Assembly (NCBI RefSeq): GCF_000230895.2
Contig: NC_016604.1
Span: forward strand, 5,456,001-5,520,000
Source: Mycolicibacterium rhodesiae NBB3
GTDB lineage: Bacteria; Actinomycetota; Actinomycetes; Mycobacteriales; Mycobacteriaceae
Reading direction: 5' to 3'
DNA length: 64,000 nucleotides
The translations under genes were made by a program, and so were the position numbers. Numbering within the stretch: the stretch's first letter is position 1; every line of letters begins with the position of its first letter. Under the pieces are notes generated by a model. It was not told the origin of the DNA. It was given only the letters and a program-made list of their open reading frames with translations, and made no database searches. Below are positions 53,187 to 61,830 of this stretch, in pieces.

Positions 53187-54098
53187 CTACCTCGTGCGCC
53201 TCAGGCGGTACACCCACAGCACAAGCACCCCCGCGATCGTGATGCCGGTGAGATTGACCGCGAGCTGCAGAGTCGACTGCGCCGCCACGTGCCAGTCGCC
53301 GATGGTCGCGGCCACGACCGCGAAACCGGCCGCGGGCACCGTCGTCACTGAGATGAAGACACCAACCAGCGCAGCCGATTTCGACGACACCAAGGACAGC
53401 ATCCCCGCCGCACCCGCCAACAACGCGATGACGAACGAGAAAGGACCGACCTGGAAGATGAAGTCCACTTCGTTGAGCTCGCGGGTGGTCTGAAGGGTCA
53501 CCCAGCCCAGCGCTTCGAATATGAGAGTGAATGCGATGGTGACCGCCATCGCGACGGGAAACCCTACGAGCAGCGCCAGGGCCGCCCGTTGCGCGAGGTG
53601 GCTGCGTCGCTGCACCAGCGCTACCGCGAGCCCGGCCAGCGGCCCGAACTCGGGGCCGACGACCATCGCGCCCACGACGGTGACGGGAGAATCGGTGACG
53701 ACGCCGATCGCCGCGATCAGACAGGCGATGCACAGGAACATGACGAATGTGAAAGTGAGCGTCGACTCCTCGCGTGTCCGCGACACCAACTCGTCCCAGA
53801 TCACCGCGTCTGCGGGTTGACCTGCCGCCGCGTCCTCGGCGTGCCACGCACGCGTCGAGAGCACGGTGTCCAGGACTTCCAGCGTCATCGCGCCGGACTC
53901 CTTGACGCCCAACGCTTTGAGCCCGCGAACGATGTCGTCGGCGCACTCCCTGGCGATGTCCGCGGTGATCTCGTCACCCGTCGGATCAACGGCGGCGTCG
54001 GGATGAACCACGATGTGCGTCACCCCTGCGTTCGCCCGCAGCAGGCCCATCACGTCGTCGCGCAGTTCCCCCGGCGCGATCACCCGCAAATGAAGCAC
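53187..54098 (-). CDS. DUF389 family membrane protein
   Basis: A 303-residue protein. It has a soluble N-terminal domain (residues 1 to about 85, MLHLRVIAPGELRDDVMGLL), a loop, then about six transmembrane helices with the family GAMVVGPEFGPLAGLAVALV motif. Function is unproven; some members have been proposed as transport or stress proteins. It is monocistronic between the DUF2126 operon and the HxlR gene. Confidence 0.85.
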   Translation of the reverse strand: MLHLRVIAPGELRDDVMGLLRANAGVTHIVVHPDAAVDPTGDEITADIARECADDIVRGLKALGVKESGAMTLEVLDTVLSTRAWHAEDAAAGQPADAVIWDELVSRTREESTLTFTFVMFLCIACLIAAIGVVTDSPVTVVGAMVVGPEFGPLAGLAVALVQRRSHLAQRAALALLVGFPVAMAVTIAFTLIFEALGWVTLQTTRELNEVDFIFQVGPFSFVIALLAGAAGMLSLVSSKSAALVGVFISVTTVPAAGFAVVAATIGDWHVAAQSTLQLAVNLTGITIAGVLVLWVYRLRRTR

Positions 54099-54174
54099 CC
54101 CGGCACCCTATCGGCTGAGCGAGTCCGTCCGTGGCCACCTGGTCGGACATCGAGCGCTTCCACGCCGAAAGAGG

Positions 54175-54645
54175 TCAGCTCCGCACCGTCCTGACGACCA
54201 GCTCGTCAGGCGGCACGCGATGCCCCTTCTCGCAGCGGATCTCGACGCTCGCCTCCGCCCCGCAGTCGGCATGCGCCAGGCGCAGCGGTGTGCGGTTGGG
54301 CAGGTGGCGTCGGCCCCACTCGAACATGGCCCATACGACCGGCATGAAGTCCTCGCCCGCCGCGGTCAGCACGTACTCGTCGCGGCTGCGCTGCCCGGGT
54401 TCCCGATAGGGCCGCCGCTCCAGCAGCCCGGCGTCGACCAGTTCCGACAGCCGTGCGGCGGCGGCGGCCTTGGTCACGCCGATCCGGCGCCAGAAGTCGT
54501 CGAACCGGGTCGTCCCGTAGTACGCCTCGCGCATAATCAGCATCGCCGTCTTGGTCCCCAGCAGCGCCATCGTCTTCTCGACCGGGCACTCGCCCACCGC
54601 CGACCAGGCGTCGCGGTCGGCCAGCCGGCCCTGCAGCACTGTCAT
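54175..54645 (-). CDS. HxlR-family transcriptional regulator
   Basis: A 156-residue winged-helix regulator. The conserved GECPVEKTMALLGTKTAMLIMREAYYGTTRFDDFWRRIGVTKAAAAARLSELVDAGLLERRPY is present from about residue 17, with Cys20 in the position used as a redox or electrophile sensor in several HxlR proteins. A C-terminal extension has a CxxG-type pair (DCGAEA, RCEKGH). ATG 54645 has AGGAG eight bases upstream. Divergent from a thiolase with a palindromic operator between them. Confidence 0.88.
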   Translation of the reverse strand: MTVLQGRLADRDAWSAVGECPVEKTMALLGTKTAMLIMREAYYGTTRFDDFWRRIGVTKAAAAARLSELVDAGLLERRPYREPGQRSRDEYVLTAAGEDFMPVVWAMFEWGRRHLPNRTPLRLAHADCGAEASVEIRCEKGHRVPPDELVVRTVRS

Positions 54646-54676
54646 GCACGTCACTCCTCATCTGGGTTGTTCTTAG

Positions 54677-54703
54677 TATACCCAGGTGTTATAGCTGGGT
54701 ATA
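54677..54703. promoter_or_regulatory. Inverted-repeat operator between HxlR and thiolase
   Basis: Perfect 9-bp arms TATACCCAG (54677-54685) and CTGGGTATA (54695-54703) with a 9-base spacer containing TTATAG. It lies between the two divergent start codons, 32 bp from HxlR and 37 bp from the thiolase, where an HxlR dimer could control both. Confidence 0.75.
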
Positions 54704-54740
54704 GGAAGCATTACTCAGTGTGGAGTTCAGGAGGCTGGAA

Positions 54741-55928
54741 ATGGCTGGATTCGCGGGCAGGGACGCGGTCATCGTCGAGGCGGTACGCACCCCGATCGGA
54801 AAGGGCAAGGCCAACGGCGCGCTGCACGACGTGCTGCCCGTCGACCTACTGGCGCACAGCCTCACCGAGCTGGTGAAGCGCTCGGGCATCGACCCGGCAC
54901 AGATCGACGACGTCATCACCGGCGCCGTCTCACAGGTCGGCGACCAGGCCGTCAACATCGGCCGTAATGCACTACTGGCCGCGGGCTTCCCCGAGACCGT
55001 GCCCGGCACCACTGTCGACCGACAATGCGGTAGCAGCCAGCAAGCGATCGCGTTCGCGGCACAGGGCGTCATCGCGGGCGCGTACGACATCGTCGTTGCG
55101 GCCGGCGTCGAGTCGATGTCGCGGGTGCCGATGGGTTCGAGCGTGCTACCGGGCAGCGACCCGTTCGGCGCGATGGCGCAGCGCTATCCCGAAGGCTTGG
55201 TGCCGCAGGGCATCAGCGCCGAACTGATCGCCGCGAAGTGGGGGTTCTCCCGCGAGCAGCTCGACGATTTCTCGGCGGGCAGCCACGAAAAGGCCGCGCA
55301 GGCGACCAAAGAGGGGCGCTTCGACAACGAGCTGATCCCGATCAACGGGCTCACCACCGACGAGATCGTCCGTCCCGGCACCACGGTGGAAACACTGGCC
55401 GCGTTGAAGCCCGCGTTCTACACCCCCGCCTACGAGGCCCGGTTCCCCCAGATCCAGTGGGCGATCACGCCGGGCAACTCGTCGCCGCTGTCGGATGGCA
55501 GTGCGGCGGTGTTGATCACCACCAGTGAGGTCGCCAAGCGGCTGGGTCTGCGCCCGCTGGCGCGAATCCACACGTCGACCGTCGTGGGATCGGATCCGCT
55601 CTACATGCTGACCGGCGTAATCCCTGCGACCGAGAAGGTCTTGAGGAACGCTGGACTCTCTCTGTCTGATATCGACCTGTTCGAGGTGAACGAGGCCTTC
55701 GCGCCGGTGGTGCTGGCTTGGGCGCACGACGTCGGTGCCGATCTGTCGAAGACGAACGTCAACGGCGGCGCGATCGCGATCGGCCACCCGCTCGGTGCCA
55801 GTGGTGCGCGAATCATGACCACGCTCGTCAACGCATTGGAGCAGCGCGGCGGACGCTACGCGTTGCAGACGATGTGTGAGGGCGGCGGCATGGCCAACGC
55901 CACCATCATCGAGCGGCTCGCCAAGTAG
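54741..55928 (+). CDS. Acetyl-CoA acetyltransferase (thiolase)
   Basis: A 395-residue thiolase of the FadA type. Nucleophilic Cys96 lies in VDRQCGSSQQ, with VNEAFAPV, GHPLGASGARI (His) and CEGGGMANATI (second Cys) all intact. It condenses or cleaves acyl-CoA; direction and chain length are not readable, and which fadA number it corresponds to is left open. ATG 54741 has GGAGG six bases upstream and is preferred to TTG/GTG-type frames at 54720. Probably controlled by the divergent HxlR regulator. Confidence 0.9.
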   Translation: MAGFAGRDAVIVEAVRTPIGKGKANGALHDVLPVDLLAHSLTELVKRSGIDPAQIDDVITGAVSQVGDQAVNIGRNALLAAGFPETVPGTTVDRQCGSSQQAIAFAAQGVIAGAYDIVVAAGVESMSRVPMGSSVLPGSDPFGAMAQRYPEGLVPQGISAELIAAKWGFSREQLDDFSAGSHEKAAQATKEGRFDNELIPINGLTTDEIVRPGTTVETLAALKPAFYTPAYEARFPQIQWAITPGNSSPLSDGSAAVLITTSEVAKRLGLRPLARIHTSTVVGSDPLYMLTGVIPATEKVLRNAGLSLSDIDLFEVNEAFAPVVLAWAHDVGADLSKTNVNGGAIAIGHPLGASGARIMTTLVNALEQRGGRYALQTMCEGGGMANATIIERLAK

Positions 55929-55981
55929 CGATTTCGGTGCGCGCGCGGTCGCTGAGCGATCGTATGCGCACCGAAGTCACG
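55928..55981. repeat. Dispersed imperfect-palindrome element, copy B
   Basis: It starts at the last base of the thiolase stop and has arms GCGATTTCGGTGCGC and GCGCACCGAAGTCAC with the shared core GTCGCTGAGCG. The same arms and core occur in copy A (30469-30521). Here it separates two convergent genes and may also terminate transcription. Confidence 0.7.
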
Positions 55982-56399
55982 CTTTTTGGAGCTCGAAGAG
56001 TGGGATGACCCGGCTGGTCTTCTGCTGGTACTCACCGAAGACGGGCGACTGCTCGACAAGTCTCGCGTAGAGCTCATCCCGCTCTGCAGTGGGCAGCTCG
56101 CGGGCGATCACGTCGTAGTCCGTCGTGCCGACTTCGATGTGGGCCCGCGAGTACTTCCGCAGGTTGTGCACCCATGCGGGATCGACGTCGGCGCCCGCGT
56201 ACGAGCCAACGACGATCAGCCTGTCGTCGACGGTGAAGTACGCGAGCGGCGACAGCCGGGGCTGGCCGGACTTGGCGCCGGTCGTCGTCAGGAGTAGCAG
56301 GTCACCGCCCTCGAACGGACCACCCACCTTGCCGCCGTTGGCGCGGAACTCGTCGACGATATTGGCGTTGAACGCCTTCAGATCTCCGATCTCGGTCAT
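55977..56399 (-). CDS. Deazaflavin (F420)-dependent nitroreductase-family protein
   Basis: A 140-residue split beta-barrel protein of the DDN/FDOR family that uses reduced F420. Landmarks: FNANIVDEFRANGGKVGGPFEGGDLLLLTTTGAKSGQPRLSPLAYF, then GADVDPAWVHNLRKYSRAHIEVG. Substrates in mycobacteria include quinones and, for DDN, pretomanid; this one is unassigned. ATG 56399; further upstream frame lies in the divergent SDR gene. Confidence 0.9.
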   Translation of the reverse strand: MTEIGDLKAFNANIVDEFRANGGKVGGPFEGGDLLLLTTTGAKSGQPRLSPLAYFTVDDRLIVVGSYAGADVDPAWVHNLRKYSRAHIEVGTTDYDVIARELPTAERDELYARLVEQSPVFGEYQQKTSRVIPLFELQKA

Positions 56400-56456
56400 G
56401 CCCGAACAAGCCCGCCGGTGACCGCTTCTATTCCGCGTCCACATAACCTGCCAGAC

Positions 56457-57251
56457 ATGCGAGTGATCGTCACGGGCGGCAACAGCGGTGTCGGTGCGGC
56501 GACGGCAACGGCACTGGCGGTGCTGGGACACGACGTCATGATCGCCTGCCGGGATGTCGACAAGGCGCAGCGGGTCGCCGTCGAGATGCCCGGCAACATC
56601 GAGGTGCGATCCCTGGATCTCGCGGATCTGGCCAGTGTGCGGACATTCGCCGATTCGGTGGAAACCGTTGATGTGCTGGTGAACAACGCGGGTGTGATGG
56701 GCATGCCGCTGACCCGCACCGTCGACGGTTTCGAAGCGCACATGGGAATCAATCACCTCGGGCATTTCGCGTTGACCTGCCTGCTCGGCGAACGGATCAA
56801 AGACCGGGTGGTGTCGGTGGCGAGCGCGACGTATCTGTTCACTCACCTCGATCTAGCCGACCTGAACTGGCACACCCGCAAGTACTCGAAGTGGGCCGCC
56901 TATGGGCAGTCCAAACTCGCCAACCTGCTGTTCGTCCGCGAACTCGCCAACCGTGGCGTCCGCGCCTACGCGTCAGATCCCGGCGCGACCGATACGGACA
57001 TCACCCGCTCGATGGGCATGGGCGAGCACCAACGGATTCGCAAGCTGCTGCACACACCCGCTCAGGGTGCGCGGGCGAGCCTGGAAGCCGTCACCACCGA
57101 TCTGCCCACCGGTACGTATCTCGCGCCGCGGTTCAATCAGCTCGGCGCACCGACGGTGACGAAGCTGCGCCCCAAGGCGGTCGATCCCGCGATGGCCCGC
57201 CGGCTGTGGGAGCTCTCCGCCGAGCTGACGGGATGCGACTGGGCGATTTAG
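56457..57251 (+). CDS. Short-chain dehydrogenase/reductase
   Basis: A 264-residue classical SDR resembling WW-domain oxidoreductase/retinol-dehydrogenase-like mycobacterial proteins. NAD(P) motif TGGNSGVG at about residues 6-13, NNAGVMG, Ser in SVASAT, and catalytic YGQSK (Tyr, Lys) are present. The ATG at 56457 has TAACCT (56444-56449) seven bases upstream; a longer frame from 56418 is less likely. Its stop overlaps the convergent DUF4436 gene by 4 bp. Confidence 0.88.
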   Translation: MRVIVTGGNSGVGAATATALAVLGHDVMIACRDVDKAQRVAVEMPGNIEVRSLDLADLASVRTFADSVETVDVLVNNAGVMGMPLTRTVDGFEAHMGINHLGHFALTCLLGERIKDRVVSVASATYLFTHLDLADLNWHTRKYSKWAAYGQSKLANLLFVRELANRGVRAYASDPGATDTDITRSMGMGEHQRIRKLLHTPAQGARASLEAVTTDLPTGTYLAPRFNQLGAPTVTKLRPKAVDPAMARRLWELSAELTGCDWAI

Positions 57252-58147
57252 TCGGCCCGTCGCGATCGCCACCACGCCACGACGTACATGATCATGGCTG
57301 CCGCGACCGCGAGCAGCACCCACAGCACCACGAGCTGATCGATCCAGGCACCCGCGGGCGGCGCACCGGGCAGCAGGTTGCGCAGCGGAATCACCGCGAA
57401 AAGCATCGCGGCGAACCACGTCATGATCGGAGGCAGGAATTTCAGACGGCCGGCCAACGTCTGGGTTGCGACGAACAGCGCAGCCGCAGGCAGTGCCAGC
57501 AGCACCAAGATCAGACCGATGTCGAATGAGAGCGCGGCAGACGACCGCTCCAACGTGAGACGCAGAGTCTGCTGGGGCGCGGGCGGAGAGGCGATGGTCG
57601 CGTTTTCGCTAGCGATGTTCCAGCCGTTGATATGCCCGGCAACGATGACACCGGCCGGAACAGCTTGACGAGCTGCGCCGGTGCCACTGAAGAGTTCGAC
57701 CCCGATGACGTCGGTGGTATACGAGTCCAAAGGCCAGTTGTCGGGGTCGCCGACCGCAATCAGGGTCGTGTTCGCGTCGGAGGACACGTCCGCGTGAAGG
57801 TAGATCAGCTCGCCGGACGCCGTCCAGGAACTCAGCCGAATGGTCAGGTTGTCCACCGCTTGCGGATCTTTGCTCAACATGTCGCGACCGGGATGGACGA
57901 GAACGTCGACCGACAAACTGTTCTGGAGCGTATCGAATTGTCGCAACCGGATGATGACCGACGTCTCGGTCTCCGGTGCGGCCTCGGTGAACGAGAAATC
58001 GCGATACGTATCGGTGGTCGCGTGATAACCCAGCACCGACGCGAGATACAACGCGATGACCGCGCCCACCGTCGTGAAAACGATGACGCGCCACACACGC
58101 CGATTCCCGGAAGGTTTCTCCGCAGCTAGCGGAGCCGCTTCGTTCAC
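57248..58147 (-). CDS. DUF4436 family membrane protein (Rv2571c-like)
   Basis: A 299-residue membrane protein with one N-terminal helix (about residues 20-43), an extracytoplasmic beta-rich domain of about 150 residues (TETSVIIRLRQFDTLQNSLSVDVLVHPGRD), then three helices (about 205-225, 238-258, 266-290) and a basic tail. It sits beside aspS as in M. tuberculosis. Function unknown. Confidence 0.82.
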   Translation of the reverse strand: MNEAAPLAAEKPSGNRRVWRVIVFTTVGAVIALYLASVLGYHATTDTYRDFSFTEAAPETETSVIIRLRQFDTLQNSLSVDVLVHPGRDMLSKDPQAVDNLTIRLSSWTASGELIYLHADVSSDANTTLIAVGDPDNWPLDSYTTDVIGVELFSGTGAARQAVPAGVIVAGHINGWNIASENATIASPPAPQQTLRLTLERSSAALSFDIGLILVLLALPAAALFVATQTLAGRLKFLPPIMTWFAAMLFAVIPLRNLLPGAPPAGAWIDQLVVLWVLLAVAAAMIMYVVAWWRSRRAD

Positions 58148-58192
58148 GCGCGGATCGTAGCCCTGTACGCGCGACGGACGCCGCGGATTGGG

Positions 58193-59965
58193 TCAGTCGC
58201 CGTCCTTGCGCGGCTTGGCGTCGATACCCGATTCCTTGCGCTGCTGCGCGGTGATCGGCGCGGGCGCGTCGGTCAGCGGATCGACACCGCCGCCGGACTT
58301 CGGGAACGCGATGACCTCGCGAATCGAATCGAGACCGGCGAGCAGCGCGGTGATGCGGTCCCAGCCGAATGCGATCCCGCCGTGCGGCGGGGCGCCGAAA
58401 GTGAATGCGTCCAACAAGAATCCGAATTTTTCTTGGGCCTCGTCGTGGTCGATGCCCATCATCGCGAACACCCGCTCCTGGACGTCGCGGCGATGGATAC
58501 GGATCGATCCGCCGCCGATCTCGTTGCCGTTGCACACGATGTCGTAGGCATCGGCCATTGCCGAACCAGGGTCGGTGTCAAAGGTCGCCTCTGAGTCCGG
58601 CTTGGGCGAAGTGAATGCGTGGTGCACCGCCGTCCACGCACCGGACCCGACCGCCACATCGCCTGCGGCCGTGGCCTCGTCGGCGGCTTCGAACAGCGGC
58701 CAGTCCACCACCCAGGTGAACGCCCATGCGTCGGGATCGATCATGTCGAGGCGCTTGGCGACCTCGATGCGGGTCGCCCCGAGCAGCGCGCGCGCCGCCT
58801 TGGTCGGACCGGCCGAGAAGAAGATGCAGTCCCCCGGCTTCGCCCCGACATGCGCAGCCAATCCATCGCGTTCGGCGTCGGTGAGGTTCTTGGCCACCGG
58901 GCCGCCCAGTGAGCCGTCCTCGGCGACGAGCACGTACGCCAGCCCCTTGTGCCCGCGCTGCTTGGCGAATTCCTGCCAACCGTCGAGTGTGCGCCGTGGC
59001 TGCGACGCGCCTCCGGGCATGACGACGGCGCCGACATAGGGCGCCTGGAACACCCGAAAAGTGGTGTCGGAGAAGTACTCCGTGCACTCAACGAGTTCCA
59101 GTGCGAATCGCAGATCGGGCTTGTCCGAGCCGAACCGCCGCATCGCATCGGCATAGCTGATCCGCGGAATCGGCGTCGGCAGGTCATACCCGATCAACGC
59201 CCACAGCGCCTTGAGGACCTCCTCGGACACCGCCATGACGTCGTCTGCGTCGACGAAGCTCATTTCCATGTCGAGCTGAGTGAACTCGGGTTGGCGGTCG
59301 GCGCGGAAGTCCTCATCGCGATAGCAGCGCGCGATCTGGTAGTAGCGCTCCATGCCCGCCACCATGAGCAACTGCTTGAACAGCTGCGGACTCTGGGGAA
59401 GCGCGTAGAAGCTGCCCGGTTGCAGACGAGCCGGCACGAGGAAGTCCCGCGCGCCCTCGGGTGTGGAGCGGGTCAGCGTCGGCGTCTCGATCTCGACGAA
59501 GTCGTGCCGCGCGAGCACGTCACGCGCGGCCGCATTCACCTTGGACCGCAAGCGGATTGCGTTCCCCGGACCTTCCCGACGGAGATCGAGGTACCGATAC
59601 TTCAGCCGTGCTTCCTCGCCGGCTTGCTCGTCGAGCTGGAAAGGCAGCGGTGCGCTTTCACTCAGCACAGTGAGCGACGTGGCATTGACTTCGATGTCGC
59701 CGGTGGGAATTTCGGCGTTCGCGTTGCCCTCGGGGCGAATCTCGACGACCCCGTCGACGGCGATGCAGTACTCCGAGCGCAGCCGGTGCGCGTTGGCGAG
59801 GACATCGGCTGCACGGAACACCACCTGCGACACACCCGACGAGTCGCGGAGGTCGATGAAGATGACACCGCCGTGATCGCGGCGACGCGCGACCCAACCG
59901 GCCAGCGTCACCTGCTGACCGGCATCGGCGGACCGCAACGAACCGGCGGCATGACTGCGCAGCAC
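58193..59965 (-). CDS. aspS: Aspartyl-tRNA(Asp/Asn) synthetase
   Basis: A 590-residue bacterial-type AspRS with N-terminal anticodon-binding OB fold (VTLAGWVARRRDHGGVIFIDLRD), class II core (TRSTPEGARDFLVP, QSPQLFKQLLMVAG, RCYRDEDFRADRQPEFTQLD), GAD insert and C-terminal GGIAFGWDR. Mycobacterial AspRS is non-discriminating and works with GatCAB to make Asn-tRNA. GTG 59965 has GAGGAG five bases upstream and matches orthologue starts. Confidence 0.97.
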   Translation of the reverse strand: MLRSHAAGSLRSADAGQQVTLAGWVARRRDHGGVIFIDLRDSSGVSQVVFRAADVLANAHRLRSEYCIAVDGVVEIRPEGNANAEIPTGDIEVNATSLTVLSESAPLPFQLDEQAGEEARLKYRYLDLRREGPGNAIRLRSKVNAAARDVLARHDFVEIETPTLTRSTPEGARDFLVPARLQPGSFYALPQSPQLFKQLLMVAGMERYYQIARCYRDEDFRADRQPEFTQLDMEMSFVDADDVMAVSEEVLKALWALIGYDLPTPIPRISYADAMRRFGSDKPDLRFALELVECTEYFSDTTFRVFQAPYVGAVVMPGGASQPRRTLDGWQEFAKQRGHKGLAYVLVAEDGSLGGPVAKNLTDAERDGLAAHVGAKPGDCIFFSAGPTKAARALLGATRIEVAKRLDMIDPDAWAFTWVVDWPLFEAADEATAAGDVAVGSGAWTAVHHAFTSPKPDSEATFDTDPGSAMADAYDIVCNGNEIGGGSIRIHRRDVQERVFAMMGIDHDEAQEKFGFLLDAFTFGAPPHGGIAFGWDRITALLAGLDSIREVIAFPKSGGGVDPLTDAPAPITAQQRKESGIDAKPRKDGD

Positions 59966-60038
59966 AAACTCTCCTCGCAAACTTCGGTAGACCGACTGCA
60001 CAGTCTAGAGGTGCATCTTCGCGGGTAATTTGGCCAGC

Positions 60039-60920
60039 GTGAGGATCGCACTGGTCGGCCCCGGAGCCATTGGTACGACGGTCGCCGCTCTTGTCTACGC
60101 CGCTGGTCACGAGGTTGCCGCCTATGGCCGCACCCCGCGGCCGTCGCTCGAACTCCGCCCCGATGACGGCGACCCGATCGTCGTGCCGCACCCGGTGCGG
60201 TCAGAGCCTGCCGAGGCCGACGGTCCCGTCGACGTGGTGCTGCTCGCCGTCAAGGACACCCAGAACGAGGCCGCAGGAGCCTGGCTGGCTCGACTATGTG
60301 GCGAGCACACCGTGGTGTGCGCCCTGCAGAACGGCGTCGAACAGGTCGAGCGGGTGGGCAGGTTCTGCCCACAGTCGACTGTGGTCCCTTGCGTGGTGTG
60401 GTTCTCCGCCGAAACGCAACCCGAAGGCTGGGTGCGGCTGCGCACCCCGGTACGGCTGGTTCTTCCCGACACGCCTGCCGCGAGCCAGCTCGCCGAGGCG
60501 TTGCGCGGACCTCGCATCTCGGTCGACACCGACCCCGACTTCGTCACCGCGACCTGGCACAAGCTACTTGTCAACGCCGTCGCCGGACTCATGGTCTTGA
60601 CGGGCCGCAGATCGGGCATGTTTCGCCGTGACGACATCGCCGCCATGGCGCGGGCCTACGTCGCGGAGTGCCTGGCGGTGGCGCGTGCGGAGGGCGCCAC
60701 GCTCGGCGATGAGTTGGTCGATCAAACGGTTCGGCTGTTCACCGAGGTGCCCGCCGACATGACGACATCCATCCTCACCGACCGGGAAAACGGCAGAGCG
60801 CTGGAATGGGACATCCGCAACGGCGTCATCTCCCGCAAGGCCGCCGCCCACAAGATCGCCACCCCGATCAGTGATGTCCTGGTACCGCTGCTGGCAGCGG
60901 CCAGCGACGGCCCTGGCTAG
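60039..60920 (+). CDS. 2-dehydropantoate 2-reductase-like oxidoreductase (ApbA/PanE family)
   Basis: A 293-residue NADPH-binding protein like Rv2573. Rossmann motif VGPGAIGTTVAAL is at the N-terminus, VKDTQ and ALQNGVEQ form the cofactor pocket, WHKLLVNAV holds the catalytic Lys, and the C-terminal helical domain ends with NGVISRKAAAHKIATPI. It may be the pantoate-forming enzyme or a relative. GTG 60039 has TAATTT (60026-60031) seven bases upstream, so it is chosen over TTG 60030. Confidence 0.88.
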   Translation: MRIALVGPGAIGTTVAALVYAAGHEVAAYGRTPRPSLELRPDDGDPIVVPHPVRSEPAEADGPVDVVLLAVKDTQNEAAGAWLARLCGEHTVVCALQNGVEQVERVGRFCPQSTVVPCVVWFSAETQPEGWVRLRTPVRLVLPDTPAASQLAEALRGPRISVDTDPDFVTATWHKLLVNAVAGLMVLTGRRSGMFRRDDIAAMARAYVAECLAVARAEGATLGDELVDQTVRLFTEVPADMTTSILTDRENGRALEWDIRNGVISRKAAAHKIATPISDVLVPLLAAASDGPG

Positions 60921-60962
60921 GGTCCACGTCGTGCCCCGGATGTTCCGGTGCGATCCCGTCGG

Positions 60963-61223
60963 ATGGAGCTCATCGGCACCGCGCGTTTCCGGTCGACCAA
61001 TGCCGTGGAGCTGTCCACTCCCGGCCAACTCTGGTAGGTGCTGGAGGACGAAGCCATTGCGTGGCAACCGCAGTCGCACTTGACCTTTCGCCTTAATGCC
61101 ACCTCCGTCGACACCGCGCTGCTGGCGAAGCTAGTCGCCAAGCACCTGATGAACTCGAAGTACCGGCAGTACCTGAGCAAGTTGCGCAAATGCACCGCCA
61201 TGCGGGTCGACGTCTCGATCTAG
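60963..61223 (+). pseudogene. Broken SRPBCC-family gene
   Basis: Reading from ATG 60963 gives MELIGTARFRSTNAVELSTPGQLW, then an in-frame TAG (61035-61037), then VLEDEAIAWQPQSHLTFRLNATS, and KLVAKHLMNSKYRQYLSKLR to a final TAG at 61221. These blocks match, in order, the start (FIDSAPFRFVSTVDLD), middle (EFLAWEPFTHMAFRFN) and end (GRTFQKFLYNLRDYS) of the intact SRPBCC gene just downstream, but about 70 internal residues are missing. It is a decayed paralogue with a nonsense codon and deletions. Confidence 0.78.
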
Positions 61224-61256
61224 ACGGCTAGACACTTTCCGATACTGTGTATGGCC

Positions 61257-61751
61257 ATGCATGAGTGTGAACGGGTTGGCCTGGACTTCATCGACAGCGC
61301 GCCGTTTCGGTTCGTCAGCACCGTCGACCTCGACATCACCGGAGAGCAGCTGTTCGAGGTGCTCGCCGACGCGGAGTCGTGGCCGCATTGGGCCACGGCG
61401 ATCACCAAGGTCACGTGGACCAGCCCCGAACCACGCGGTATCGGGACCACCCGAACGGTCAACATGCGCGGCGGCATCGTCGGCGATGAGGAGTTTCTGG
61501 CGTGGGAACCGTTCACCCACATGGCTTTTCGCTTCAACGAGGCGTCCAGTAGCGCCATCGCGGCGTTCGCCGAAGACTACCGGGTCGTTCCGACGGCGAC
61601 CGGCTGCCATCTGACGTGGGTGATGGCGATGAAGCCCAAGGGTGCGGCCGGTCGGATCGGGATGACGCTGGGCAAGAGAATCATGGGCCGGACGTTCCAG
61701 AAGTTTCTGTACAACCTGCGCGACTACTCAAACCGGCGGTTCGGGGTCTAG
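61257..61751 (+). CDS. SRPBCC-family polyketide-cyclase/START-like protein (Rv2574-like)
   Basis: A 164-residue START-fold protein (FRFVSTVDLDITGEQLFEVLADAESWPHWATAITKVTW, EFLAWEPFTHMAFRFNEASS, TFQKFLYNLRDY). Ligand unknown. ATG 61257 fits a leaderless start, eight bases after TACTGT (61243-61248); an in-frame ATG at 61251 gives two more residues. It sits between its own broken copy and a convergent esterase. Confidence 0.83.
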   Translation: MHECERVGLDFIDSAPFRFVSTVDLDITGEQLFEVLADAESWPHWATAITKVTWTSPEPRGIGTTRTVNMRGGIVGDEEFLAWEPFTHMAFRFNEASSSAIAAFAEDYRVVPTATGCHLTWVMAMKPKGAAGRIGMTLGKRIMGRTFQKFLYNLRDYSNRRFGV

Positions 61752-61760
61752 CGCCGACCC

Positions 61761-61818
61761 GCGAAATCAGGGTTATCGCACACTTTTGGGCCTGACGCGT
61801 ACCGGAACCAGATTTCGG
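61761..61818. terminator. Inverted repeat between convergent SRPBCC and esterase genes
   Basis: Arms GCGAAATC (61761-61768) and GATTTCG(G)C (61811-61820) face each other across about 42 bases, with GCGCCGACCC and GACCCGCGC flanking outside. It fills the space between two convergent stops and may be a bidirectional terminator. It shares the GATTTCG arm word with the other intergenic elements in this window. Confidence 0.4.
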
Positions 61819-61830
61819 CGCGGACCCGCG

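Noticed and set aside
54131..54409. Possible small plus-strand gene starting MATWSDIERFHAERGQ
   Set aside because: The first few residues look protein-like, but from 54175 it is entirely antisense to the HxlR gene and no family is recognised.
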